Source: Trissonchulus latispiculum (taxonomy: Eukaryota; Nematoda; Enoplea; Enoplida; Ironidae). From it: 64,000 nucleotides of DNA. The stretch covers positions 17,084 through 81,083 of the forward strand of contig JASAND010019824.1 in NCBI GenBank assembly GCA_030248195.1, in the 5' to 3' direction. The notes beneath the pieces were generated by a model. It searched no databases and had not been told where the DNA came from. It saw only the letters and a program-made list of their open reading frames with translations. Shown in pieces: positions 46,370-58,256 of this stretch. The position numbers and the translations under genes were made by a program. Numbering within the stretch: the first letter of the stretch is position 1; every line of letters begins with the position of its first letter.

Positions 46370-49300
46370 TTGGTGTTCTTATATTATACGTCGGTTAACA
46401 TGGAAGACTGGAGCATTCAAGCCTCCCCCCACTCCGACAGAACAAAATTTTCCGCCGACAAGGGTTTAGGATAAATTGGCCCTGTGGTGAGTAAAAAGGA
46501 CCGAAAAATGATTTTTACAGTAATTTTTAGCTAACCTTTACCGAAATTGAAAATTCTAAAAGTCTAAAAGCTTTCTCGGCAAGCCATCCAGACCCGACCC
46601 TGCATAAATTATGTGATGAAATTTTAGTTTTCATGCAATCGAAACTCGAGTTTTTCTTTGTAACAATGTTTTGTTGAAATCTGGTTTTGTTTTCTTCGAA
46701 AAAAATTATTTCAAATTATATATATATTTATAGACTTTAAATGCTCCAGTCCTGTCCTCAGAACTAATTAAACTGGTTAATTACAACAATTCGCCTGTTA
46801 TAATTTTAGTCTGTTTTCTGATCTTTGTATTAAAAGTAGTGTAAAATTCTGCAACGGGATTTTGTGTATATTTGTTTCTATTGTCTGGATATATAGTTTC
46901 ATATTTACTAATATTTAAGATCATTCTACCTCCGGCTGTATTGGGTTTGGGTTTAATGTTTTTCTTCGGGTTTTTCTCCATGGAAAAATTAAGTGTCTAA
47001 ATTATTTTTAATCAAATTAAATTTTTCTCACAACATTCTGCTGAGCATTAAGTGATAAATCCAATTTGTATTTATTCACGCATCATCAATATCATCCTTT
47101 CTACCATTTAGTTGGGATATATAATATATTCATAATTATCATTAACTTATATTTATTAATCTTCACAACTACCTCCAACTTCAACTTCTACCTATTCTCC
47201 TCGCGTAAACAACCAATGTGTAACAAATAATGCCTCTGATATATACCGAGATATACCTTCATGTTGCTGGCTTTATTGTAGAGTTCTAAGGCCGAAAGCC
47301 ATTTCAGTTTGCGCTTTTTTTCAAACGTGCACTTCAACAAAATTTTTATTGTTTTCTTCCTTCAAAACTGGTTTTTTAAATTTAAAAACGAAAACTTTTT
47401 TAAACTTTGTATGCGCCTAAATTGTTTTGGCTATCGGCCAATGCGTATGTACGTACGTATTTGTGATAGAATTCGAAACTAATCTACCTGATTATATAGT
47501 TCTTTAGTTTTTGTGCAAAGTATGTTTATTTTAGATATACTGAAAAACGATTTTTCCGTATATATACGTACTTTTGTTTTTCTCTTAAATTATGATTTTT
47601 TTGGAATATTGTTGTCAGTTTCTTTTGTCCACTTTCAAAACTAGTTAACTTGTGGCATAGGCTGGGCAATGGTCATTACAAATGTTTAAGTTGTTCTGGA
47701 CGTACATAATTAACTGTGTTAAATTAATTACTGTAGTACCTCATTACTGTAAGTCTGACATTATAGTGGTAACTGTTGTGACAATTGCTTTTTGTAGTTG
47801 GTTTTCTTTTCTGATTTGATTTCTTTAATTTTGTTCCTGATTTCTGCTGTCTGTTCATAACCTTCTTATTATACATACTCTTATACGTATACTTGTACTT
47901 CTGTACCTTGTACTACCTCTGTTCTAGGGTTGAGACGCTTTTTTGCACCTACCTTTTTCGGTTTACTCTATTTAAATAAAATATATGTCTTTGTATTAAT
48001 CAGTGTTTGTAGTTTATTATATCTGTAGACACAGCTTTTGGTTTCTGTTCTGTAAATTTGTGTTTTGGTTTGTGTTATTCTCTGCTTTGCTGGAAACAAT
48101 CAGTGCTGTATATGTAATAATGGGTATTTTCTTTTAGTATATAATAGTCAAAGATTTCCACTTTTGTTGTGTAGTAATGAAGACTAGATAGATTTAGATA
48201 ATCCTTGTTAGTTTTTTTCTTTCACTATACATATATTTGCAGTTGTAAATTAAACACTTTTGTGGCTGAAATTCAAATTTTTAGACCATTGGTTCAGGTG
48301 CATTGTATAAGTCCTGTTTGTGAAGTGGTGGGTTTTGTGGTCATTTCTTGTGGATGTAATTGGTAGTGCTCTGTTGTGCGTAGTTTGTAGTAACTTTTTC
48401 GTTTGGTCTAGATATTTTTGGTTCTTTTCTTCTTGCTTTCCCTGAAGGTTATTTTTAGGCTTTTCTTATTCTTTTCCTGTTTTGCGTTTGTGTCGAGTGA
48501 TACGCCAATTGTCGCTACGTTAATTATACGTAATGTTGCATAAATATACACTGTCATGTTGTTCAATTCCTGTCAAGTTTGGGTAAATTCATGTTGACAA
48601 ATAATCTGTGGGTATTATTATACGTACTGTTTTTTCATATATGTATTTTGTGATGCGATGTTTACTGTGGTTCTTTGATTTTATCACTTTTGGACCATAC
48701 TTCTTCTTCACAGGTTGCAAAGTTTTTCCACTTTTGACCTCTGACTTATTTTCATTATGTATTCATTATGTACACAGATGCTACAAATGAGTACGCTTGA
48801 AGCCAGGAAATTGCTGTGAATTCTGAAATTAAATTGGAAATTCAGAAAAGCTGCTGGTGTGTTTCCAGTTAGTTTTGACCTTTCCTGAACTTTTGGAGCC
48901 AGTTCCAGATTAAGTCAGAAAGTCTGGCATGATTTTCCAAGAAATTCTATATTCATGTTTTCTAAAAGGAAATTGACATGGAAGATTGTTTTGCGGGATC
49001 CAACAAATTCTGAGTTTTTCTTTTTCTTCCTTTCTTTCTTTCTTTCTTTCTTGGGTAGAGAACTCATACTGGCGAAAGATCGCTAGAATAGTGGCCATCA
49101 CGCCTACACAATATAATACACCTGTATGTTGTTGTGGACACCAGATACGTTGTTGTTACCGACTCAGGGAATTGAATATTGTTTTTCGTTGTTATTAATT
49201 ATAACTATTATAATTAATTGTGTATGCTAGTTTGAATCTGAGGATCCTTCTAAATAATTGAAGGGAGCGGTGAACTGGATCTTGTTAACAAAATTTTTCC

Positions 49301-49781
49301 GTCGCGTATATCTGGGATATTTAGTTAGTTTTGGTTTTACGAATTTATTGGATATATTGAATGTTAAAATGGAGGGGGGGTATTTGGCCTGACTACCTAC
49401 CTCATATCCTGAGAGACTGCTAGAATTACTAACGGTGTATATATGATAGATTTGTGACTGTTGGTTCTTCGCCCTTTATACCATTATGTTGTGTGTTTTC
49501 TGGTAAGCAAAACCTGACACGGACTGTATGATTTGACTGATTGGATTCCTTGTTATTTGCGGTCATGAATAAATATTGATATGTGTAGTTTTTTAGGATA
49601 GAGTAGGCTGGGGGAGGAGATGAAAGTGGATGCCAAATCGGTCTCACCTAATTAGAAAGGGTTAACTATTAGAAAAATCGACAGGATGCTACTGCTAGAA
49701 GCTAGATGGCAGACCGGCTCGCATTAAGTACCGCTTTTTGCTCTGCGAACCGGACCAACTCGCTCAAGTCAGTGGAAACCT
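46370..49781. other. Downstream of hunchback, T-rich, no gene seen
   Basis: The + strand is strongly T-rich from about 47300 to 48800, in keeping with either a long 3' UTR or intergenic DNA. A (CTTT)n tract lies at about 49025-49051. No credible coding region is visible on either strand. Confidence 0.5.
47975..47980 (+). terminator. Alternative distal poly(A) signal AATAAA
   Basis: Canonical hexamer followed by U/GU-rich sequence (TCTTTGTATTAATCAGTGTT). If used, the hunchback 3' UTR would be about 3 kb. Confidence 0.35.
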
Positions 49782-50046
49782 GGGGCCTGTTCCATAAAAG
49801 TTTGCGACTACTAGACTCGACAACTAGACTCATGCTAATGATTACGGTTATTTTCCCGATAGCTCGCACTCGCAGTCCTAGTTAGTACTCGCACTAGCAC
49901 TGATAGCTTGTCGAGTAACTGTACTCGCTTTCGCTTAGCTAATTTCATCGAGATCAGCGAAAGGTTTCATGGAACACTTGACTCGACGACTAACACTAGC
50001 ATTGCTTGTTCTCGCATGCGAGTCAAAGTTCTATGGGACCGGCCCC
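49782..50046. mobile_element. GGGGCCTG-ended MITE with GTCGAGT repeats
   Basis: The left end GGGGCCTGTTCCATAAAAG and the right end (complement of GGGGCCGGTCCCATAGAAC) are inverted. The interior has scattered ACTCG/CGAGT motifs such as ACTCGACAACTAGACTC and its variants, arranged in both orientations. No TSD was recognised. Confidence 0.7.
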
Positions 50047-50554
50047 TGAGAACACGAGCAGCAAAGGGGAACCCAAACTTCACTGTAGCTGGACCGGACG
50101 GGTGTTTCTGTACGCAGGCCAATTAGCCTTATTGATAAGGTTGAATAATAAACAATGCTTGTTAACGAAAAATCGAAAAAGCTCAGAAGGCAACATTTTC
50201 TACTTGGTTTTCCCTCAGAACGAAACGGCTTATTGCGCTAAGGCATATCTTTATTATTTTATTTTATTACGCAAAACTTGTCGGTAGCATGGGCGGGCAG
50301 CTTTGTCTTCCAGTGGTAAACAAAACCTGGAAAATGCCACACAGATTCATGTTCAATCTTATAGGATCGTGAACCTGACCACATCACATTGAACAAGCTC
50401 AACGATTTTGAGCGATGTGTACCAATATATAAGACATATACCCGCAAGTAGCCGCGCGGGTAACAAATTTCTGTTACCTGTGGACTGCTTCCTGTCCTCT
50501 GCTGTGGCAATCTTTAGAGCTGTACACGCATACATACATCATCTTAAAAGGAGT

Positions 50555-50845
50555 CGGTGAGAATGAGATCTTTTTTTACTATTGAAAGATTTTTGAAATT
50601 TTCCGTGCGTGCTTTTATATGTCCAGAAAGATTGGTACATGCTACTACCACGAGTTTTTCAAGAAAATTTTCTCCTTGTCCGAAAGTCCTCCTGTCCTAC
50701 ACACCAAATTTTAATTTTTTTTGGATGAGTCATTCCATTTTCAGATTTTCAATTTTCGAATTTGACTGGTTATTACTAGCGATGTCCTCAATGGAAAATT
50801 TTTTGATTAGATTTTCAGGACCACCTAGGTGCCCGCTTTCACCTG
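50555..50845. repeat. Left member of a widely separated inverted repeat
   Basis: This is the diverged reverse complement of about 55830-56110. Matching phrases are TATATGTCCAGAAAGATTGG, TTGACTGGTTATTAC, GATTTTCAGGACC and CCGCTTTCACCTG. The homology stops where the GGGGCCTG-type element end at 50842 begins. Confidence 0.7.
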
Positions 50846-50938
50846 GAGCCAGTTTATAAAGGATGGTCGAGTCGTCGAGTCTACTATCTAAACGACGCTG
50901 AAAATTTGCGAGGTGGTTCTGATCCCATTGTAAAGATT

Positions 50939-51007
50939 TGGCTCCGCCGGGAATCGAACCACGGGCTTCCCGGACTGCAGTCAGGCTTGCAACTACTGAG
51001 GGAGCCA
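50939..51007 (-). tRNA. tRNA-like sequence, probably a pseudo-tRNA or SINE head
   Basis: On the minus strand, 7-bp acceptor halves TGGCTCC and GGAGCCA pair perfectly at the two ends. A Pol III B box, GGTTCGATTCC, is intact, and the middle contains CTGCAGT, like a tRNA-Cys(GCA) anticodon loop. At 69 nt the D-arm and T-stem are poor, so a functional tRNA is unlikely. Confidence 0.35.
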
Positions 51008-51319
51008 GGGAGAGAAGAGCACATAACGTCTATATCATTGGTGCTCTCTGTACACCATGATGCGAGTTACACTTAAGGTGGTGATTCCTTTTGGAGACAT
51101 CAACTTTGAACCCTTCCTACTCATTCATTACTTGGAGTTAAGAAGCCATTTTTATATCAAAATAGAGCTTAACATGTTCTCTTCAAATGAATACAATGAC
51201 CCTAACTTTAGTTCTCGGAAATTATTTTACTGAATTATCAAAGTAATTTAATTTTCCAGATTTTTAGCAGACTAAAGTAATTTTTTCCGTGAGGCGTCAG
51301 CCACATCATTCGATTCAAG

Positions 51320-53870
51320 AACAACAACAACAACAACAACAACAACAATTAGTTTATTTTGGTCAAAGCAGAAGACTCGCACAAACCTGGCACAAAGACC
51401 AAAATGGGATTCGAGCAAATGCTCGATCCCCTACAGCAAGCCAACGTTACATCGTGCAAATGCAAAATACAATACAGTACCTACTATTACAATTACATAC
51501 AATACGAAATGCAGTACATACAATTACATAGCTGTTCGTCAACCAACAAATATGTATACACACACGTGTATGAATATAAAAGAAATTTATATACAAATTG
51601 TCGGCTAAAACACTTCTCATGTACTCCTAAAAACCCATACGTATATATACATTTATAACATGTGCATTACAAATTAACGTCGTATTTAAGATACTCTGAA
51701 AAATTAATCTTATTAATTTGATTTTTAAAAATGAAAGTGTTGGCGGATTGCACAACACTGCTCGGAAGGCTATTCCATACAGGGATCACGCGGTTACCGA
51801 AAAAATGTTTACTACACTCCAGCCTGGCACGCTGAGATCTCAATTTTAGACAGTTTCCTCTGGTACCAGTATCAAAACCACAAGAAAAGAGATTTGCAGA
51901 ATCTACCCTATCTACCTCAAAAATAATTTTATACGCTTGGACTAGATCTGCTTTGAGTCTCTTGAGTTCTAAAGTTTCTAGCCCAGTTTCTTTTATCCTG
52001 GTAGCGTAATTTAAGTCTTTTAATGCGGGAATTCGCTTAGTAAATCGCCTTTGTACCGATTCTATTTTCCTTATATCGCCCACCAAAGATGGCGACCAAA
52101 CACATGAATTGAATTCCAAAATTGGCCTAACATAGGTCTTAAACATAGCCACTAAAAATTTAGCGTCTCTACAGCAAAAACTTCTAAAAATAAGTGCAAT
52201 TTTTTGGTACGCTTTAGCACAAATTTTATCACAATGAATTGAGAATTTTAGGTCTTCGGATATAAATACACCGAGATCTTTTACCACGCTAACTTTCGGA
52301 ATTATTGTGCCATTTACAGACAGATCGTCTTGCAATAAAGGCCCTCCCATTTCAAAAAGCATGCATTTGCTGAAAGCAATCGAGAGCTGATTTTCAGTGG
52401 CCCAATTGAAAACATTAGCGCAATCCAGTTTAAAATGCTCAAAATCATCCAATGTAGACCCCGCCAGTGACAGTTTTGTGTCATCGGCAAAAATTTTGGA
52501 GTCACAAAAGGATAAAGAGTCAGGTAGATCATTTATATAAATAACAAATAAAATCCTGCGGGACTCCACTCAATACCTCCCCCCGTCCGACAAAGCACCA
52601 TTAACGCTTACGTACTGGTATCTTTCACTCAAAAAGGCCCGAATCCAATTAGATGCGCGTCCCTTGACCCCAAAAGAATTAACTTTACTAAGAAGTTTTG
52701 CATGCGAAACTGAGTCAAAAGGTTTGCTTATATCTAGGTAAAGAGCTTTTACTCCATTTTTAAGATTCCTAGCGTCTGTCCATAATTTTAAACACTCCAG
52801 AAGCTGGGTTTGGGTGGACCGATTTGACATGAAACCATGTTGGTGCTTTGAGATCAGACCATTTTGGAGAAGGTGATTAAGTAAATACATCTTAATTACC
52901 TTCTCCATTACCTTGCAACAAATACTAGTAAGAGATACAGGGCGATAATTGACAGGATCCGTTCTCGATCCTTTGCCTTTAAATATTGGTATGACGTGAG
53001 CAACTGACCAGTCGTCTGGCAAAATCCCTTCGTCAAAAGACTGTTGAAATATTATTTGCAAAGGAATACATAACTGTGTTTTAAAACGTTTAAGAAACTG
53101 AGAAGGCAGCTCGTAGGGACCAGCTGTTGACTTGAATTTAATGGAGCTAATTGCGTCAACAGTATCTTTACGTGTGAATCTAATGTTTTCGAATTCAAAA
53201 TCAAAATTCTTAGCCTTTGGAGTGATAGACACACCATTATCCCGAACGAATACCGACTGAAACTGACCATTTAAGAAATTTGCCTTGTCATACTCATCTA
53301 CTGCGGACGAGTCGCCTTTAGTCAGAACAGAAATGCAATCAGGTGAAGACAGCTTGTCTTTAAGGTAGTTGAAAAATTTGCTGTTTGAAGGTTCCGTCAG
53401 AAATTTTGGATTCATACGACCTGTAATATTTTGCATCGTCGGACTCAGCCACCGCCTTTCGGTAACTGTTTCCGTCCAACTCCCTCCCACTACGCTTAAA
53501 TTTTTTCAATAAAGCTCTCTTTTTGTACAAAAGCCTACTGATATGTCGTGGAAACCTATGTTTTCCTCCCCTTTTAATTTGCTTTCTCGGAACGTATTCC
53601 TCAATCAACATTAAGCATAGCTTTTTAAATAGCTTCCACTTTTCATTTACTGTAGGAGAGTTTTGGAACAAAATGGGCCAATTTACCATTTCCAATTTCA
53701 CCAATACCCCTGCAAAATCAACCCTATCCCAGCATAAAAACTTTTTCGTACTATCTACTGGCTCCACAATATTCACATTTGAACAAAAACTTACAGTACA
53801 ATGGTCACTGTTGGCTACTGGAGGCTGAATATTGATTCCTATATCAAATAGGTGGGGACCCTTTTTTAAT
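51320..53870 (-). mobile_element. Degenerate non-LTR retrotransposon (LINE), 5'-truncated
   Basis: Read on the minus strand the order is: endonuclease C-terminus (ANSDHCTVSF, with the SDH motif), linker, reverse transcriptase, C-terminal region, an approximately 300-bp 3' region, then a (TTG)n tail at about 51348-51320. This is the layout of jockey/CR1/L2-type elements, whose 3' ends often carry short repeats. The 5' part, including the rest of the endonuclease and any ORF1, is missing beyond about 53870. Confidence 0.85.
51667..53776 (-). pseudogene. LINE reverse transcriptase pseudogene
   Basis: Three consecutive minus-strand frames make up one former protein. 53776-53360 is the linker; 53490-52570 holds RT motifs including DPVNYRPVSLTSICCKVMEK, KHQHGFMSNRSTQTQL and LYLDISKPFDSVSHAK. 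The frame 52569-51667 resumes at ILFVIYINDLPDSL and carries the catalytic FADDTKLS, then the thumb and C-terminal region. The join near 52570 has lost the GVPQGS-VLGP box through a small deletion and frameshift, although GVPQ is still readable in a third frame. Another frameshift lies near 53400. KAFD is changed to KPFD. It cannot make an active enzyme. Confidence 0.88.
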
Positions 53871-54652
53871 TATCATGAAACCGCTCTTCGTTATAAAGAA
53901 ATTAACTAAAATGTATGCTCAACCTGGATTTTGCCTACTTTTCCCAACTTTGGCAAGCGACCACTTTAGCTAGAAAGCAGCAATCGGGGCAACTAAAAAA
54001 GGGTCCCTGGGTATTTTTGTGTAAAGGCAGTATTGTTTTTTTTGTAAATGGCAACCCTCTAGCTTGCATAGTAAATGCTCCACAATCGCTGGAAAAAATT
54101 TGGTCATGTTTTTGCAAAAACTACATTTTTTATGATAGCAGCTTAGGTGATAGCATTTAGAAGATTGAACGCCACGAATAATCGTCCTCGACGACACCTT
54201 CAAACTGACACCCTTAGTTTAATTTTACGGTTTGCGTAGCTCATGAAATGGCGGATTATTTGATTTCTGCAAAAATTACAAGTTTTCAACGCCAAAATAA
54301 GAAAATCAGCTATATCTCAGTATAGAGAAAAGCTAGAAAGATGCTTCAAAGCGCAAAAATGTAGAGCTCGAAAGATCTTTCGAATGACTATAATCATAGC
54401 TATGCAGCTACTGTGTAAGTGTGAAAAATCGGCAAAAACGGCCCTAACGGAGACGTCGAAGTTTTGAAGCGGGATTCCGCGGAGGGTGTTAGAATGCAAA
54501 AGGAACTTATTTTGGTAAGTTTCATCAAATGTTGTCTTGATTTGAACCGTCAACCAATAATATAATATGTGCCCAAAAGTAATCACTACTTTAAAAAGAT
54601 CTGCGTGTTGTCGAGTCAAGTTCTCTAGTATAAATTTGACACGAGAAGTTCT

Positions 54653-54980
54653 GACTATAAAAAATGTTACTCGGCAAATTTATAAATTTTAGTTAGATAT
54701 TTCGAGTGTACAGCCATGAAAAATTATTATTATAATGACACTAGCTAGAAATTAAGTTTCAGTCACTACTGTTTGATTTTTAAGTCCAAAAAAGCAGTAA
54801 ATCACTTGGAATCGACTATAAACCAAATGTTACTCGGCAAATTTATAAATTTTAGTTAGATATTTCGAGTGTACAGCCATGAAAAATTATTATTGTGATG
54901 ACACTAGCTAGAAATTAAGTTTCAGTCACTACTGTCTGATTTTTAAGTCCAAAAAAGCAGTAAATCACTTGGAATCGACT
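54653..54980. repeat. About 162-bp tandem duplication
   Basis: The phrase AATGTTACTCGGCAAATTTA starts at about 54663 and again at about 54826. The two copies run to GTAAATCACTTGGAATCGACTA and differ at only a few bases, so the duplication is recent. Confidence 0.88.
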
Positions 54981-55107
54981 ACTCGACGACTCGCCGACTC
55001 GACAACTTATATGAAACTGGCCACAGATATGTGGTATTTAAAATTTGAAAGTCGAGTTTTTTCAAAAAAACACCACTTTTTGATCTAAAGTTTCGGCAAA
55101 GCGAATC

Positions 55108-55543
55108 AGGGAAAATTGTAATGAATTTTTGGGAAAGATTTTAATTGTGTGGTGGTTGGATGTTAGAAGAAAGTGTGAAGGTGGAAATTTAGGTAAGAAA
55201 AAAGGTGTAAAGTGATGTATAGAGTTAATTTGGGGGTAGAAGGGAGATAAGGGATGGTTGGCAGGATTTTTGTGTCTATGGAATAAGGTGGTGGAAATTT
55301 GGGGTAGGGGGGTGGGGGTTTGGTTATGGAGGGGATAATTTTGGGGTTGTGAGTGTGTTGTGGTGGGGAGGAAGGGGTTGTGTGAGGAGAGAGGGTGAGG
55401 GATTGTGGGGGTGGAGGATGGAGGGGGAAGGGGTCGTTGTAATGTAGATGATTTGGATGGGTGGTGAAAATTTTAAATAAAGAGAAGAGGATAAAAGAGG
55501 TGAGGGGGAAGGAAGAATATGGGGGTGGGATTTTTAATGGTAG
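55108..55543. other. Nearly cytosine-free, G-rich tract
   Basis: On the + strand I count only three C residues in 436 bases (at about 55262, 55276 and 55435). Many GGGG runs occur (for example near 55300-55318 and 55405-55433). The sequence is not a simple tandem repeat and is not pure purine, since T is common. No coding region is present. A smaller tract of the same kind, about 56167-56333, has two C residues. Confidence 0.85.
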
Positions 55544-55829
55544 CAGAAGTGAGTAAACATAACATAATAATAAGTTTCAACCTTAGCTGAATCCAACGAT
55601 ATAAAATTTTCGCTTCTACGATTTATATTGTGCCGACAATGAATTTTTAAACAATTTCCCTATTTCAGCTGTTTTTTGGTCTTTGATGTTGCCGCCTTGG
55701 TTTGCCTGAACCCGTGTAAACTAGTAAAGACCAGCTGAAGTAAGGGAAACTTCTGCTAGATTCGTTTTGCCGAATTTTGGGACGAAGCTGGTATTTTTCA
55801 AAAAAATCGACGTTCAAATTTTGAATGCC

Positions 55830-56110
55830 ACATAGAACAGGTGAAAGCGGACGCGTTATTCGGTCTTGAAAATCTAATCGAAAACTACTTTCCTTGACCG
55901 AGTCGTGCGTGAGTAATAACCAGTCAAAGTCGAAAAAGCGGCAACGCAATTTCCAACCAAAAAGGTCGAAATCTTCGTGTGTGACTTTCAAACAAGGGGA
56001 AAAGTTTCCTGAAAAATCGTGGTAGCAGCATGTATCAATCTTTCTGGACATATAAAAGCGACACCCTTTGAAATCGGAAATTCTAAAAATGTTTAGAAGT
56101 TTCAAAGTTT
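55830..56110. repeat. Right member of a widely separated inverted repeat
   Basis: This is the reverse-complement partner of 50555-50845, with CAGGTGAAAGCGG at its inner end and CAATCTTTCTGGACATATAAAAG towards its outer end. It lies between the two C-poor tracts. Confidence 0.7.
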
Positions 56111-56339
56111 TCAAAATTTGAAAAAAGTCAAAAAATATCATCATGTTCAGAACTATTAAATAAAACTTTTGAGGAAAAAAAATTTAGGTAAAGGTGTGGA
56201 ATGTTAAAATTGTAGGGGTAGGTATTTAGAATTTTTGAATATTAATTTTGGGTTTTTTATTGCGTTGTTGTTGAAGGGTGTTGAAAAAAGTCGGTTTTGA
56301 AAAAGTTTTTTAAGAATGGATGTATATTTTATGGCCGCT

Positions 56340-58218
56340 ATCTTGAAGCTCTTTTGAGATATAAAGAAACAATTTCGCCTCCTACTTCTACTTCTTCTAG
56401 GCTGCGTAAATAAACTGTATATTTCGCAAAAATTCGTGATACATTTATGCACCAGCACCTTTTGAAAAATTGTTCGCAAACCTAGGATTAAAATAGCTTA
56501 AAAACCGTCTAAAACGACTAAAAAGCGAAAACAGTCTTGTTTTGATGAAAAAAGCGTTAAAATATAGATAAATTTTCGTGTCTTTCTGAGATATTTAGGA
56601 TTATTTAAGATGGGGGTTCGGGGAGGGGTTTCTCTTTACATTCAAGAATCATACATCTACATCATACATTCTTTACATCTTTACAATCGAGAAATGCAAA
56701 TAATGGCGCTGTGTCAATTATCAGACTTCAAAATGGACCTCTAATGGACAATCCTGATCAACCAAAGAACCTTCATTTTTGTGAACTTGTCACAACCCGC
56801 TCTTTCATTTGGAACGGTTAGAAATGCTAATGGCAACTTGTCTAAGTTGGCTGGCTAAGTTCGGGTCACTTTTTGGACCGGGTCAAAAGCTTCGACCCGG
56901 GCTTGACCCGGTTTTATGAATTTACCTCAAATACTTGAAAATTTTGGCTTACCAAGCTAAAATTTTAGCTAAAATTTTTGTTCTATGTTCCAATATTAAT
57001 TTGCTTTTTTCTTATATTTTAGTCTTGAGCATATTCGCACTTGGCAGCTTGAAGTTATTTGAATCTGTCTATCTCTGGCAGCTTATTGATTAGTTTTATC
57101 AGTTTCATGATTATCGCATGAATCTATTTAGTACTACATGATTTGCAGATTATTTTCGCAACCAAGTTGCATAAATGTTGAAGATAAGCAAAATTTAATT
57201 TAACGCAATACATAATAAAAACAAATTTTTAAAGTACTCCGTGTCTTTGGACAAGCACACATGTTACACCATGCGAAATTTCGCAGACGGATAAATTATT
57301 GGTTTTGCCAACACATTTCTGCATAAATTTAAAAAATGCTACAGTTACTATTAAATATATACATTTTGTATGTATGTCGTAGTTATTCTTTACTGGGTGG
57401 TGACGGAACATGGAACCAAAAATGTAGAGTTCTTAGGTAAAATCAAACAAGAGGACCCCCAAAAGTGGGTATAGTTCTGCATTTGAGCATGAACGATGAA
57501 AATGCTGCGTAAAAGATGAACCTGCCGGCCAGCAGCCAAAGTCTTTGAATGTCGTTATACTGTCTTTCTCTTTAGTCAAATAGGAAGGTTGCATGAAAGA
57601 TACTACACTAATACTTATGTTTGGAATGGTATGGTCATGGTGGTCTGTCAGGAGTTCAGGGCACGAGTTCATCAGAGAAGAGTCGTTCATCCACAAAAAT
57701 CTGGAAAATGGATATAGCCCTTCCTCAGAATTTTAAAGAAAACCGATTGCTTATTTATTTAATTCTACTGGCCTCCTTTTCAGACTGAACATGCATTTTA
57801 AGCATATTAAATAGAAATGTAGTAATCGAAACGCAAAATGAAGCTCAATCTATCACATTTTTCAACAGACAAATCACGACAGTCGACAAGGCGATCAATA
57901 AAAATATTTAAATTAAATTTAAATTTTTAATTTTTCGACAGAGATTTTCGCTGCAGCTTTGATTGCTAAACCTTAATAGTTTCAACCAGCCAGATAGGCA
58001 GTTGACTAAGAACTGGTTACAATCTGATCAAATCTAATTTGCATACATACAGATACCTTTGAAAACTTTCTTCTGGTTTTGAAATTTCATGGGGGGGGGC
58101 AGAAATACAGACAATAGAAATTTTGTATCGGGAGGGGAAAGAATAAAATATACATACAAAATAAATCAAACCCAATTCAAGAGTACGCACACAACAGCCC
58201 AAATCAGGAATTAATTAA
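56340..58218. other. Intergenic sequence, nothing recognised
   Basis: No coding region with a recognisable family. Minus-strand frames at 57229-57411, 57433-57696 and 58017-58202 lack motifs. The + strand at 56637-56690 is notably G-poor. Confidence 0.45.
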
Positions 58219-58256
58219 TTAAGTAAGTTGAAAAGTTGCAGTCCCCCTCCAGCCAG

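Larger units (their letters stand above)
50842..55018. mobile_element. Large relative of the GGGGCCTG MITE, carrying a LINE
   Basis: The left end reads CTGGAGCCAGTTTATAAAGG followed by GTCGAGTCGTCGAGTC. The right end is the complement of GTGGCCAGTTTCATATAAG, preceded by CGACTCGCCGACTCG. Both match the termini and CGAGT motifs of the 265-bp MITE at 49782-50046. Between them lie a tRNA-like sequence, a degenerate LINE and a tandem duplication. No TSD could be identified. Chance pairing of two separate MITE ends cannot be excluded. Confidence 0.5.

Noticed and set aside
55290..55435. G-run tract considered as a telomeric or subtelomeric repeat
   Set aside because: No regular TTAGG or TTAGGG periodicity is present; G-runs are irregular in length and spacing.
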